Shown: positions 53,030 to 63,967, counted from the first letter of the stretch. The stretch: 64,000 nt of DNA from Tetrapisispora phaffii CBS 4417 (GCF_000236905.1 NC_016524.1:124001-188000), one strand, 5' to 3'. The notes: a model not told the origin generated them from the letters alone. Program-made: numbers and translations.

Positions 53030-56000
53030 CTAGAAGCCCGGTTCCATGTTCATGTCAAACCAACCAAGGAAATCATCATTTAATGAGCTGTTTTCCATCC
53101 AACCATTGCTTTGTTGTAATAAAAAGTTGTCAATTTCTGAAAGCATGTTAATATTAGTCCCGCTATTTGTAATGTTTATACCTTGTGTATCTAAGGTAGA
53201 TGCAAGTTTGTTGTTAGTATTCGCAGTACTGCTAGTGTTAGTATTGTGTACATTATTCAAAGCAGTACCGATAAGTGGCACAGGGGAGATATCATTTTGG
53301 TTTCTATTAGAAGCTCTACTTTGATTCCCAAATATCGATCTTGATCTTTGTCTTTTAGTTTGGCCCGAGATTGTTGTTGAAGATCCCATATGATTCGGTA
53401 GTGGCTCTTTCCAATCATATATGGAAGGATCTTTCTCTTTGCTAAACTGTTTACTTAACGAACTTTGAACGCTTTGAGAATAATTATAATCAGCGGGAAT
53501 ACTATTTGCCCTTTGCATGGATGAATTGGACATCTTCTCTTTTGCTGATTCATTCTTTAACACTGTATTCCTTGAAGACTTCAACTCGATACCATTGACA
53601 CCTGTCGTATTATATAATTCACCTATCTTTTGATTCAAGAAGGAACTTGAATTCAGATTACCTGAAAATAAAGAACTATTATCAAAACCTCTTTGTAATG
53701 TTGGTTTATTATCAATAGCAGTTGAAGCTTCCCTTCCTAATATATTTTCAATATTGACACTTCCTGTTTCGCTTAACATAGAGAAAGGTATACCATTAAT
53801 TTGATTGACACTTCCATCATCGCTTTTATTGCTTTTTGCAATTGCATTTTTTGTTGGAACTAATTTTGTAATAGTAGTTCCTCCAGGTGTCGTATTCGTT
53901 ATGGTTTGAAAATCTTCTTTCGAAATTTGGTTATAGAATGGTAGAGGTACCAATTTTCTATCTAGTGAAACAATTCCTTTTTCTAATTTATGAGCTTCAA
54001 ATGCCTTCTGGGCCTTTTCATTATACTCAGGATCAGTCTCCCTTCTTCTTGCTTCATGTACACAATATACTAGATCATAAAATAGGGATCCTGTTAAATG
54101 TGATCTCATTCTTGTAATTATACCCTCCTTTTCGGTAAAAACTTCTGGGTGGGTTAAGAGAACCAGATTCAACTTATCTAGAACAGTAGTGGTTCTGGTC
54201 AAATCATTTTCAACTTTAGCGGACCATTCTGCCAATTGATTTCGATATAATCTGTAAACTGTCACAACTGATTGACGAGACGAGTCGACATATTTGGTTA
54301 ATAAATATGGGGTCAAATAAAGTTTGAATAAAATGAAGGCAGCATATGTAACACTTTGTCTCACATATATTGGAAGTTCAATGACTTGTCGGGTTTCCAG
54401 TAGTTTTGAAAATAGAGTTACAATTTTAGTAGCAGAAAGATATGCTTCTGTGACGTAAGAAGTTTGATCTTCAGTTGGCGTCTTCGGTAGAAATGCAAAA
54501 CAACAGATAGTTAATTTGACGTATTGGTAATAAATATTAACAGCGTTAAGGTCTTCAAAACCTTCTCTTTCATTGAGCCTTTGAAGTTCTCTATTCATCA
54601 TTGTCAAAGCACCTGCTCTATCCTTGGGCTCCATTAAACCGTCTGAACTTACGATACTTGATCCTAGAACATTGTATAACTTGTTCTGAAAATGAGCCAA
54701 GCATATCAACCTTCTAAATAATTTTGGAAATATGAATATGTCATTATTAGTTGATTGATTATTTTCATTTGTTTCGACACCATCAAGATCTCCTCCAACC
54801 CTGGCGTGCTCGATTAAATAATCAGTTTGCGAATTTGGGGGTAAACCTATAATACTTGCCCAGCATATTTCAGCAAAATATATACCTAACCATGTCCTAG
54901 TTCTCCATTTCTCCGCATTTGCCATTAATGTTTGTGTTCTAGTAAATTCAGTATAAAATTCACCTCTGTGCAAACCTAATTGCAGGGACAACGATTTTGC
55001 TAAACCTACAAATCTGTACGAACAATCGTCTAATATCTTCTGATTTGGTAGTGGCCAAATACATAGTATTAGTAACGCTTGTGAGATATGTGTAGATCTT
55101 GGGGTACGTAGCCAACATGTTTCAATCGCTAACTGTTTAATTAATCCTGCTAATTTCATATATAATGTGGGTGTTGGCTCCGATAAACTCGCTGTAAGCA
55201 TGACAGTCCAGAACAATAATTGCGATTGATTGCACAATTTTGTTGCTGAATCTGAAATCATAATTGGGAAAAATGGCAAATACCTTTCAGTAAATATATC
55301 ATGTAAATAATTTGCCTTTTCCAAAGATAACTTTACGTCACCAAGTACAAATTCATTAATGCTCTCATAAGGAGAAGAAAGTGGCTGTACAGGATTTGTA
55401 GTTGATGTTACATGCTTAATATTATCGAACTTTGCATTTCCCTTACGATGCAAACCATCATTAAATTCGTGCTCCATTGTATATCTTGAATTATTAGAAG
55501 TAGTACTCCCCTTTCCATTTATTGGACTGGTAATACTACTATGGTTGTCATTATTAATAGAATTTGGAGAATCAATAGTTGACATTAAAGGAGGTTCCTT
55601 CACTAAATATGTTTGTACGGCTATTTTTAAATCCTTTGTTTTCTGTTTGTGATTAGCATCATCATTAAAAGTTTCATTAATATTTATATTGCCACTATTA
55701 TTATCATCAGGGTTATCAGTAGCACTATACTTTGCATTGCCATTGTCTTTTAAAAGTATTCCTGGAGATTTAGTATTCAACGATGAAAGAATCAGTTGAT
55801 CATTTTTAATCAGAGAATCTATCTTAGACATCAATTCATTAACGTCATTTCTTAAATTTTGTAATTGTGATCCTTTCTTTGGCCTAAACTGTGGATCAAT
55901 TTCACAATCTAGCCCCACCCTTAAACATCTATCACATGGGTCAGGATATTTGAATGTTGCATTGCATTTAATTTTATGTTGTCTACAATGTGAACATGAA

Positions 56001-56164
56001 GTCACTGGTCTATGCCCAGTAGACGGAAAATCCACAGCGCTCGATTTATTTGTATTTGCTGACTGCTTTGTAGAATCATCTGCTACAATAGTTGAAATTT
56101 CATTTTTAATATTTGTTGGTTTCGATTTTCGATTTTGATGTTTTTTCTCATCTTTATTAACCAT
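53030..56164 (-). CDS. SEF1: Zn2Cys6 transcription factor Sef1
   Basis: This is a fungal zinc-cluster regulator. In Candida, Sef1 activates iron-uptake genes, while in S. cerevisiae its role is poorly defined. The 1044 residues carry the cluster near the N-terminus with cysteines at 57, 60, 67, 77, 80 and 87 (CSHCRQHKIKCNAT, CDRCLRVGLDC), followed by a basic PQFRPKKGSQ linker and a short coiled coil. The fungal middle homology region spans about residues 275-640 (SLEKANYLHDIFTERYLPFFPI, GLAKSLSLQLGLHRGEFY). The C-terminal third is Ser/Asn-rich and ends NDDFLGWFDMNMEPGF, an acidic/aromatic activation-type tail. The start is the first ATG. Confidence 0.94.
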   Translation of the reverse strand: MVNKDEKKHQNRKSKPTNIKNEISTIVADDSTKQSANTNKSSAVDFPSTGHRPVTSCSHCRQHKIKCNATFKYPDPCDRCLRVGLDCEIDPQFRPKKGSQLQNLRNDVNELMSKIDSLIKNDQLILSSLNTKSPGILLKDNGNAKYSATDNPDDNNSGNININETFNDDANHKQKTKDLKIAVQTYLVKEPPLMSTIDSPNSINNDNHSSITSPINGKGSTTSNNSRYTMEHEFNDGLHRKGNAKFDNIKHVTSTTNPVQPLSSPYESINEFVLGDVKLSLEKANYLHDIFTERYLPFFPIMISDSATKLCNQSQLLFWTVMLTASLSEPTPTLYMKLAGLIKQLAIETCWLRTPRSTHISQALLILCIWPLPNQKILDDCSYRFVGLAKSLSLQLGLHRGEFYTEFTRTQTLMANAEKWRTRTWLGIYFAEICWASIIGLPPNSQTDYLIEHARVGGDLDGVETNENNQSTNNDIFIFPKLFRRLICLAHFQNKLYNVLGSSIVSSDGLMEPKDRAGALTMMNRELQRLNEREGFEDLNAVNIYYQYVKLTICCFAFLPKTPTEDQTSYVTEAYLSATKIVTLFSKLLETRQVIELPIYVRQSVTYAAFILFKLYLTPYLLTKYVDSSRQSVVTVYRLYRNQLAEWSAKVENDLTRTTTVLDKLNLVLLTHPEVFTEKEGIITRMRSHLTGSLFYDLVYCVHEARRRETDPEYNEKAQKAFEAHKLEKGIVSLDRKLVPLPFYNQISKEDFQTITNTTPGGTTITKLVPTKNAIAKSNKSDDGSVNQINGIPFSMLSETGSVNIENILGREASTAIDNKPTLQRGFDNSSLFSGNLNSSSFLNQKIGELYNTTGVNGIELKSSRNTVLKNESAKEKMSNSSMQRANSIPADYNYSQSVQSSLSKQFSKEKDPSIYDWKEPLPNHMGSSTTISGQTKRQRSRSIFGNQSRASNRNQNDISPVPLIGTALNNVHNTNTSSTANTNNKLASTLDTQGINITNSGTNINMLSEIDNFLLQQSNGWMENSSLNDDFLGWFDMNMEPGF

Positions 56165-57327
56165 CTTTGTTGTTTCACTTCTTATAGCATTAAGGAAAGT
56201 TTTTTATACTTTCTCACCTTTCTTTGTCTATATATATATATATGCACATATATATATAATTATAGTTATAATTATATTTGTAAGGTTGTAAAAGGTCTAT
56301 TTCCAATTTCCATAATTATCATTATATTATTTTCCCCATAGTTAAAGGTCTGAAACGCGTACTGAAACTACCGCATAAAATATCAGATAACAGTAAATAA
56401 TAGCTGCGACACAACAACATACAGGAATACATACAATATAAATACATCGAAGCCAAGAAGGTTAGAATATAGAGAACTAGTGTTTTACGCTAACCAATTG
56501 ATCCATGAACTATCCTTTGAGTCAAACCCAAGGGTCAAATGAGAACAAGACAGACAGTATATACGTGGTTGATTAGTCTGCAACCACTGGACCCATAGAT
56601 TCATTATTGAAAATGGCATCGTAATATAGTTCATAAAAACGGCATGTCGGTTAATGCGACATAAAAAGTTACTATTATACGCTTATATATAACATCTCAT
56701 TTGCGTTTAGAAAAGAGGCCAGCGTAAGGCTTAATAAGCCAATTAAAATGCCTTAAACTACGAACAATGCGAACAAAAAAGAGTCTTACCCTTTTCTCTT
56801 TGCCCAGGCGATGTGAGCGTCAATGGCGACTAACGGGCGACTGACAACGGGCAACTGTCAGAAAACAAAGCAAACACAAAAAAGAGAACTTGTCACCCTG
56901 ACCGCAGGTGTGTGACAGCGAACAAAGAAAAATTATTGCGACAATTAGTGACGCGCAAGGTGTCAGCAACAAGTATGCGTCCGCCGCACGTTATCCGGAT
57001 CTCGCTCGCGTAAGAGAGTCAGCACATTGAAACGTTTTTGTGTGGTATCGTGCGCATAATGTTAGTGTTTCCCTCTTCTACTTGCTGTGCACTTTTGAGG
57101 TTTAGCAGCCGTGCCTTCCCGATAATTGTTGATGTTTGCAAAGATCTGGTGTCCGGGTAACAGATCCGTTTTTGTGTACACATTATTTATTTATTTATTT
57201 ATTTATTTAATAATAGTAGATACATATAAATTATAATAATAGTATGCTGATTATAGTGTAGATTAGAGGTACACTGGTCAACACAGCAGCCGCGTATGGT
57301 TTGATATTTCACGAAAGAACAATACCA
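56165..57327. other. Divergent SEF1-KIP1 intergenic region
   Basis: This two-way promoter contains an MCB site ACGCGT at 56355-56360 and a GC-richer stretch at about 56800-57030. In that stretch GGCGACT occurs at 56825 and 56836 and GGCAACT at 56850. MCB sites would fit cell-cycle control of KIP1, but this one lies nearer SEF1. Confidence 0.45.
57182..57209. repeat. (ATTT)n tetranucleotide microsatellite
   Basis: About six tandem copies of ATTT lie about 120 bp before the KIP1 start codon, in the likely promoter or 5' leader. Confidence 0.85.
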
Positions 57328-60300
57328 ATGGTGGATAATAATGCCCAAGATGCCGATGAATCAATTTTAGTTTCGGAGACTGATGATGCATCAATTGCTG
57401 AACAATCAACCAAAGCAAGCGATGGGGGCGTCTATGTGAATGATTCTTCTAAATCCTTGTCACATACTAAAGATGATAATATAAAAGTATATGTGAGATG
57501 CAGATCAAGGACTCAACGAGAAATAGATGAAAAAAGTAGTGTGGTTATTTCAACATTAGGTGCAAACGGTAATAAAGTGATTTTATCACCAAATCAATCG
57601 AGAAAATTATATAATACAAATGCTAATGGGAGTACAAGAACTAAAAATAATACCAATTTAAATAATAATATTAAAAATGCAACTACTAATAGTAACACTG
57701 GTACTAATGGTAGAACATACACTTTTGATAAAGTCTTTGGAGTTGAATCAGATCAGGAAACTTTATTTGAGTCAGTAGCGAAAAATTATATATATGAAAT
57801 GTTACAAGGTTATAATTGCACTGTGTTTGCGTATGGTCAAACTGGTACTGGTAAAACGTACACGATGTCTGGTGATTTAAATATATTAGGTAATTTAGAT
57901 TCAAAGGATAAAATATTATTAGGGGAACACGCAGGAATTATTCCAAGGGTATTAGTATATTTATTCAAAGAATTATCTAAAAATGATACTATAACTAATA
58001 CGAAGGTTAATAATAATAAAAATAATAATAATAATAGTAATAATAAGAATGAGGAACAAATTAATTTAAAAAATACTGAATATTCAGTGAAAGTTTCTTT
58101 TCTAGAATTGTACAATGAGAAATTAACCGATTTATTATCAAATTATAAAACTGATGCCTTAAATTCAAATGATAAATTAATAAATCAAACAAGTGGGAAT
58201 TCCACTCCATATAGTATAACGAATGGTTTAAATGTTAATGATAAATTTAAAATAAAAAATAACAATTTACACGATTTTGATGGAAAAAATGTAAGAATTA
58301 TGAGTAACCAGAATAAATCCGCATCGAATTGTAACGGTTCATCTATTACTGTGAAAGGTATGGAAGAAATATATATTAAATCAGCGCATGAAGGTTTACA
58401 ATTGCTGACGGAAGGGTCACTAAAAAGGAAAGTTGCATCAACTAAATTAAACGATTTATCATCTAGATCACACACTATTTTCACCATAATAACAAATGTT
58501 ACTAAAGTTGACCCAGTAACAGGGAAACATTTTGTTAAAACTGGTAAATTAAATTTGGTTGATTTGGCTGGTAGTGAAAATATAAATAGATCAGGTGCAG
58601 AGAATAAAAGAGCTCAGGAAGCTGGACTAATAAATAAATCTCTGTTAACCTTAGGGAGAGTCATAAATGCATTAGTAGATCGTTCCCATCATATACCATA
58701 TAGAGAATCGAAATTAACAAGGTTACTTCAAGATTCGCTTGGCGGTAAAACAAAGACGTGTATTATAGCTACTGTTTCTCCTGCAAAAATATCATTGGAA
58801 GAAACCGTTAGCACTTTAGAATATGCTACTAGAGCAAAATCAATTAAAAATACCCCCCAGATAAATCAATCGTTATCGAAGGATACTTTTATTCATGAAT
58901 ATATTAATGAAATTGATAGATTACGAAATGAATTGAAGCTTGCGAGAACGAAAGAAGGTATATACATAACACAAGATCAATTAGATCTATACGAAAGTAA
59001 TTCAATTTTAATAACAGAGCAAAAGGCTAAAATTGATAATATGGAAGATCAGATCAAACGATTTAAAGCCAAATATGTTGAAGAAACAGAATCGAACAGA
59101 ATATTATTGAATAAATTAGAGCAATCTGAAGATGCAAACCAAAAATTATCAGAGAAAACAAAAGTCATTATATCATTATTCAAACGCTACCAAGAGAATT
59201 TTAAAATCTTTAATTCTAACATTAATCAAATTCATTCGTCTAATCTTGAAGTTTTCGATAGTTTGCAAAACCACAAAGATAAATTGGACCTTTGTTCAAA
59301 AAAAAATATTAAGACATTAAAAGAAATTTACATTGCTGAAGAAAAGTACACGGAACAGTTGAATACTCTAAAAGCTAGTTTGTCTTCTTATTCTGATAGA
59401 TTCATGTTAGTGTTTTCTAGTGTATTTGATGAAATGGAAAATAATTCAATAGAATTCGAAAGGAATGTAAAAAGTAAACTGTCATCGTTAGATTTAACTA
59501 TGGTAGTTGAAGAAATTAAAAATATGAAGGAGACTGTGGAGATGATATGTAACAATATATTGATTGCATCTGATACCTGGGATTCTAGCTATAAGGAAGT
59601 ATATAATTCACATTTGATGACTTTAAAAAACTGTTTTAACATGGTGGAACATAAATGCGCTAATATAAATCAGTTAATGGACGAAAACTTCAGTAAATTT
59701 CAGAACGACATTAAATCAGGTGTTCATAATTATAAAAATGTCAGTAGTGATCATACTAATGACATGAAACATACTATTTATGAGCAATCTCTAGAAATTG
59801 AAAAGTTAAAAGAAAAAATAATTATTGAGCAACAGAACTCAAAAAGCGTAGAAAGTCGGTTAAATAAGGTAATTGACTACTTTGAAGATGAAATTTTAAA
59901 ATCAAGGAGAAAAATAACTACTGATTTGATTGATACTCTAAAGCAATCAGAAAAAGATCATCTGGAGTTAGACAAACAAATCCTAAATAGAACATTATCT
60001 GGATTAAGAAACTTTGAAAATGAAAAGCAATCTGATTTACAAAAGTCTATTAATGCATTAACTTCGAAGTTCTCTGACGTATTCAAAAACGTTTCTTTAG
60101 TAGCTGAACAACTTCCCTTAACAATTGACTTAACATCTGAAAACTTATTAACTACAATCGACGAATTTTTAAAAACGTCTCCAATTTCAACCGAGCTCAT
60201 AGAATTAGTAGATCTTGTCAGATCTTACACTGAGCAATCAAAATCGAAACCTATTCTAGATCTTTTAGAACAACTAAACGAAACTAGGAAATTGATGTTA

Positions 60301-61026
60301 GGAGATGTATCAATGCATTTGAAGGACCAAATTAGTTCATTGACAAACTTCACTCGAGAAAAGAAAGAAAAATTCACTGAAAGTAATGTCATGGCCAGTA
60401 ATTTTATTGACCAATTTATTAAATATATTTTAACGGATTATAAAGATAATATGACACAAATTCCTAAATCACAGAATAATGTCATAGTTGACAATACTAA
60501 TACTATAGAAACTATTATTAATTCTATGAATGAACTTAAAAAAGAGAGTAACATAAATGAATATTCAGATAAAAGTAAGGATTTGGTTAGTACCTTTAAA
60601 AGAAATTTGCCAGTATTGGAACTGCCTCAAGATTTTAAGGTATTCAAAGATATTGCAGAAGAAGTTCAAGGAACCGCCCATGAAGATCAATTTTCTCCAT
60701 CAAGGTCACATAAATTAAACAGCCTTAAAATTATACCTTCAACACCAGTCCCAATTCCTGATTATCCTTTACCTAAAGTTCTGATTCCTAAAAGCGTAAA
60801 CACGTCAGCACAGAGATCTAAAACAATTCAATCTCCATTTAAGGAAGCAAACATCTTAAGAAATATTACCGACATTTCAAACCCTAATAATCTAAAAAGA
60901 AGATTCACATCAGATTCATTAATCCATCCAACAGAACCAACTGATGACAAAATAAAAAACTGCATATTACCCCATAATTTTATAAAAAATTCACATAATG
61001 TACAAAATATAGCATATATAATCTAA
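57328..61026 (+). CDS. KIP1: Kinesin-5 motor, Kip1
   Basis: This is a bipolar mitotic kinesin that slides antiparallel microtubules and separates spindle poles. The ATG at 57328 gives 1232 residues, longer than S. cerevisiae Kip1 (1111) or Cin8 (1000). The motor spans about residues 49-510: IKVYVRCRSRTQREI, P-loop GQTGTGKT near 170, LNDLSSRSHTIFTI (switch I), NLVDLAGSENINRSGAE (switch II), and HIPYRESKLTRLLQDSLGG. Two low-complexity inserts break it: an Asn/Lys run near 230-248, and a much longer insert after FLELYNEKLTDLLSNY (about 275-340), the loop 8 position. A long coiled stalk and a tail with short Pro-rich segments follow. KIP1 rather than CIN8 is inferred from position next to the SKT5/SHC1 gene. 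Confidence 0.92.
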   Translation: MVDNNAQDADESILVSETDDASIAEQSTKASDGGVYVNDSSKSLSHTKDDNIKVYVRCRSRTQREIDEKSSVVISTLGANGNKVILSPNQSRKLYNTNANGSTRTKNNTNLNNNIKNATTNSNTGTNGRTYTFDKVFGVESDQETLFESVAKNYIYEMLQGYNCTVFAYGQTGTGKTYTMSGDLNILGNLDSKDKILLGEHAGIIPRVLVYLFKELSKNDTITNTKVNNNKNNNNNSNNKNEEQINLKNTEYSVKVSFLELYNEKLTDLLSNYKTDALNSNDKLINQTSGNSTPYSITNGLNVNDKFKIKNNNLHDFDGKNVRIMSNQNKSASNCNGSSITVKGMEEIYIKSAHEGLQLLTEGSLKRKVASTKLNDLSSRSHTIFTIITNVTKVDPVTGKHFVKTGKLNLVDLAGSENINRSGAENKRAQEAGLINKSLLTLGRVINALVDRSHHIPYRESKLTRLLQDSLGGKTKTCIIATVSPAKISLEETVSTLEYATRAKSIKNTPQINQSLSKDTFIHEYINEIDRLRNELKLARTKEGIYITQDQLDLYESNSILITEQKAKIDNMEDQIKRFKAKYVEETESNRILLNKLEQSEDANQKLSEKTKVIISLFKRYQENFKIFNSNINQIHSSNLEVFDSLQNHKDKLDLCSKKNIKTLKEIYIAEEKYTEQLNTLKASLSSYSDRFMLVFSSVFDEMENNSIEFERNVKSKLSSLDLTMVVEEIKNMKETVEMICNNILIASDTWDSSYKEVYNSHLMTLKNCFNMVEHKCANINQLMDENFSKFQNDIKSGVHNYKNVSSDHTNDMKHTIYEQSLEIEKLKEKIIIEQQNSKSVESRLNKVIDYFEDEILKSRRKITTDLIDTLKQSEKDHLELDKQILNRTLSGLRNFENEKQSDLQKSINALTSKFSDVFKNVSLVAEQLPLTIDLTSENLLTTIDEFLKTSPISTELIELVDLVRSYTEQSKSKPILDLLEQLNETRKLMLGDVSMHLKDQISSLTNFTREKKEKFTESNVMASNFIDQFIKYILTDYKDNMTQIPKSQNNVIVDNTNTIETIINSMNELKKESNINEYSDKSKDLVSTFKRNLPVLELPQDFKVFKDIAEEVQGTAHEDQFSPSRSHKLNSLKIIPSTPVPIPDYPLPKVLIPKSVNTSAQRSKTIQSPFKEANILRNITDISNPNNLKRRFTSDSLIHPTEPTDDKIKNCILPHNFIKNSHNVQNIAYII

Positions 61027-61110
61027 ATACAAATGTAATTGTATCATTATTTTCAATTCATCGTTTCAAAACAAAAGAGAAGTTGACAATATGTTATTTT
61101 GAATTGTGGA

Positions 61111-62205
61111 TTACCCAATGAAATCCGCAGCTGAGCCTTTACTGGAAGAGTACCCCAACATCTCTGCTTTCCTAAATAACAGTTCAGAATATAAAGTATC
61201 TTTCAATATTAGATCTTTATACCCCGTGGCATAAATTTTTCCTAATTCATAAGGTGCATCACAAATGACATTATCTGAACAATCGACAGCTCTAGTTAAC
61301 CATGTCACACCGGAAAGTTTTGTTACATCGTTTTTAGGCGCACCTAACTTTTCATAGTAGTAAGCCATACCAAGTTTAAACATAGCTATCTGATGCTTTT
61401 GTTTTGCCGCATATTCCAAATATTTCAAAGCTTTCCAAGAGGATGCTTCAACACCCAAGCCTCTTTCATAACAGTACGCTGTTCTAAAGGTAGCTTCAAT
61501 GTGACCTAATTGGGAAGCATTTCGAAATAGAATAAATGCTTTTTTATTGTCTACTGATCCAAATAAACCTGATGAATACGCATCTGCCAAAATGTACCCT
61601 GCATCTTTATACTTTCTTGCAATTAAAAACTTCAAATTTCTTTTTAGAGTTCTAATCAGCGATTTATTTAGTGAATTTTTATTGTAATTACTTGGGTTCA
61701 TATTAATCCAACAAACAACAACTAGCATTTTTTGAATGCACTGAAATAAAGTTTTTGGGTCCATTGAATTTTTTGCAAATTTAATCAAACTTTGGATGCT
61801 TTCTACGCTAGGCATTTCATTTAATGGTGATTTCAACGTAAAGGTTATATTCAGAGAAATATCTGATTCCGTTGACTCCGAAGGAGCAGAACTTAAGATG
61901 GATGTTTCTTTACCAGACGAATTAGAATTGGTAGCAGAATCACAATTAGATGTAAGAGCAATTGCAGGGATTCCAGTATTGTCAGTAAAGTCTCGGTTGC
62001 CAATATTTATCCCTGTGTCTTTCTGTATGCATTCATCAAAAAATGTGTTGACATCGAAAAATTCTACAGAACAGGAGTGCACTGAGTTTACTTCCGAACC
62101 TGAAGTTTTATTATCTTGATCGTTTCTTCCTCTGACATCTGTTGAAAGTGATTGTGTTCTTGATATTGTTGTAAATAGAGGTTTATACAAGCAGTCGATT
62201 TCCAT
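61111..62205 (-). CDS. SHC1/SKT5: SHC1/SKT5-like chitin synthase activator, C-terminally shortened
   Basis: Skt5 (Chs4) and its sporulation paralogue Shc1 activate chitin synthase III through Sel1-type repeats. This 364-residue protein has a low-complexity N-terminus. A region ESIQSLIKFAKNSMDPKTLFQ and Sel1 units from about residue 205 follow: DAGYILADAYSSGLFGSVDNKKAF, GHIEATFRTAYCYERGLGVEASSWKALKYLEYAA, and HQIAMFKLGMAYYYEKLGAPKND. It stops soon after YELGKIYATGYKDLILKDTLYSELLFRKAEMLGY, roughly halfway through the repeat array of the family (512 residues in Shc1, 696 in Skt5). Only 84 bp separate its stop from the stop of convergent KIP1, and no further repeats occur there in any frame. The gene has therefore lost its end. 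Whether it works is unknown. Confidence 0.85.
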   Translation of the reverse strand: MEIDCLYKPLFTTISRTQSLSTDVRGRNDQDNKTSGSEVNSVHSCSVEFFDVNTFFDECIQKDTGINIGNRDFTDNTGIPAIALTSNCDSATNSNSSGKETSILSSAPSESTESDISLNITFTLKSPLNEMPSVESIQSLIKFAKNSMDPKTLFQCIQKMLVVVCWINMNPSNYNKNSLNKSLIRTLKRNLKFLIARKYKDAGYILADAYSSGLFGSVDNKKAFILFRNASQLGHIEATFRTAYCYERGLGVEASSWKALKYLEYAAKQKHQIAMFKLGMAYYYEKLGAPKNDVTKLSGVTWLTRAVDCSDNVICDAPYELGKIYATGYKDLILKDTLYSELLFRKAEMLGYSSSKGSAADFIG

Positions 62206-62836
62206 GCCCTTAATTGAAAAGCTTTATATTATATTCTTTAGGTGTAGTCATGCAGACATATGTATACGGAACGATATACTATTGTACTTATATAACTACA
62301 AGTTACTTAGTTTTGTTTTGATTCAAAAATACTGGTACTTAAAATATGTTATGACTTTGGTACTTGAACTCTGAATTCAAGAGCATTGTATTTATATATT
62401 TCTTTTTTTTTGGTCGTGAAGAACAGCAATGGTGTAGATTTGAAAAGTTTTCCATCGAAGTATTTCCAGAAATGATGTTGTGTAACCCTTAAATAAATTA
62501 TTATATTAATTTTTCATTTTAGCAATAATAATTATATATAAGTATGAAATATGTTATGACTATTCTGCTAAAAAGTATTTACTGACGCCAAATATATTTT
62601 TTTTACGTTTTGTTATTTTTTCAAGATTTTTTGCCATTTTCAATATTAAGATGTTTGGAAGGTTTGAAGAACCAAATAGTTAAAAAAAAGGACCTGTAAT
62701 AAAATTGATGCTAGTTATAAAGTTTCTTCCTATATTATCCTATTTATCAACCGGGTAAGGCTGAAGACTATTTAAATGCTATATTCCATGTTTAATAAAG
62801 ATTGTATTGGCTCTTGCGAATGCGTAGGGGGTTACT
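62206..62836. other. Intergenic region, RAD51 3' end to the SHC1-like promoter
   Basis: About 0.63 kb, AT-rich with T and A runs. Two short frames overlapping the RAD51 end are shadows. No other feature was recognised. Confidence 0.4.
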
Positions 62837-63967
62837 TTATTCATCCTCTTCCCTTGGGTCCCCGATACCATCTTCATAAATGGCAAAGATGCATTCAGCT
62901 TCTGGTAAACAAGGAGAGTCGACCACTTTACAATATCTTTGACAACCTTTTCCCTTTTTGAAACCCAGTCTAGTAGTTGATGAATGTGCCATGATATTAC
63001 CACCAATTGGCTTTTTTGGGTCCGGGTTGAACATCATACCTCCATCAACTTGAGCAACAACTTGATTGGTAACTACTACAGCTACACCAAATTGATCGGC
63101 CAACCTTTGTAGTGCACGCATAAACTTAGCCAAATGCATCTGTCTTGCACTAAGTTCACCACGACCTGAGAAATCTGTTCTGTACAAAGCCATCACTGAG
63201 TCTACTATAATCAAAGAAAATCTTGATTCACTCATCATTTGTGCTGCTGCGTCTAATAATCTAATCTGATGGTCGGCATTGTACGCTCTAGCGTATGCTA
63301 CGTTATTCAAAGCATCGTCCGGGTCCAATCCAAACCTTTGAGCAATGGATACAAGTCTTACTGGTCTAAACGTACCTTCAGTATCGATATATAAACATTT
63401 ACCTTCACCTCCACCAATGTCAAGAGGTAGTTGGCAAGTGACTGCTAAAGTATGGCACAGTTGCGATTTACCTGTTCTAAATTCACCAAATAGTTCAGTG
63501 ATAGAGCCTGTTTCAACACCTCCACCTAACATTGTATCTAAATTTTTAGAACCTGTAGTCAAACAAATCATTTCTGATCTTCTAACATGGAAATCTGCGG
63601 CCGTAACAAAACCCATGGGTACCAGCCTTGCTGCCTCATTCAATAACTTGTCGGCTTTCGCCTCGGATATACCTTTGATTAGCAGTAGATCCTTGCGAGG
63701 AGCATATGCGACAGCTTCAGCAGTATGTAAACCACTTTCTCTCAATCTTTTCAAATCAGTCGAAGTGATACCATTAACCTGCAGTTTCTCTAGCGGAACA
63801 AAAGCAACCAAACCACCATCACCATTTGCCATGTCATGGTTCTCATCGTTTTCTGCTACTTGATCTTCTTGTTGAGCATCGCTCATCGAGGTATCACCCA
63901 CTTGTTGTGCACTGTCATTTGCCACCAGATTGTTCACGTCCATAGCGTTACCTTCAATTTCCGTCAT
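62837..63967 (-). CDS. RAD51: Recombinase Rad51
   Basis: Rad51 forms the nucleoprotein filament that carries out strand exchange in homologous recombination and double-strand break repair. The 376 residues (400 in S. cerevisiae) have an acidic N-terminus and a helix-hairpin-helix domain (about 60-115, [45 protein letters not shown]). The linker FHVRRSE follows, with Walker A GEFRTGKS at 161-168 and Walker [13 protein letters not shown]. Loop 2 includes [22 protein letters not shown]. The presence of the acidic N-terminus, the VVAQVDGG loop and the ending [14 protein letters not shown] distinguishes it from Dmc1. The ATG at 63967 lies 33 bases from the window edge, so the promoter is outside. 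Confidence 0.98.
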   Translation of the reverse strand: MTEIEGNAMDVNNLVANDSAQQVGDTSMSDAQQEDQVAENDENHDMANGDGGLVAFVPLEKLQVNGITSTDLKRLRESGLHTAEAVAYAPRKDLLLIKGISEAKADKLLNEAARLVPMGFVTAADFHVRRSEMICLTTGSKNLDTMLGGGVETGSITELFGEFRTGKSQLCHTLAVTCQLPLDIGGGEGKCLYIDTEGTFRPVRLVSIAQRFGLDPDDALNNVAYARAYNADHQIRLLDAAAQMMSESRFSLIIVDSVMALYRTDFSGRGELSARQMHLAKFMRALQRLADQFGVAVVVTNQVVAQVDGGMMFNPDPKKPIGGNIMAHSSTTRLGFKKGKGCQRYCKVVDSPCLPEAECIFAIYEDGIGDPREEDE

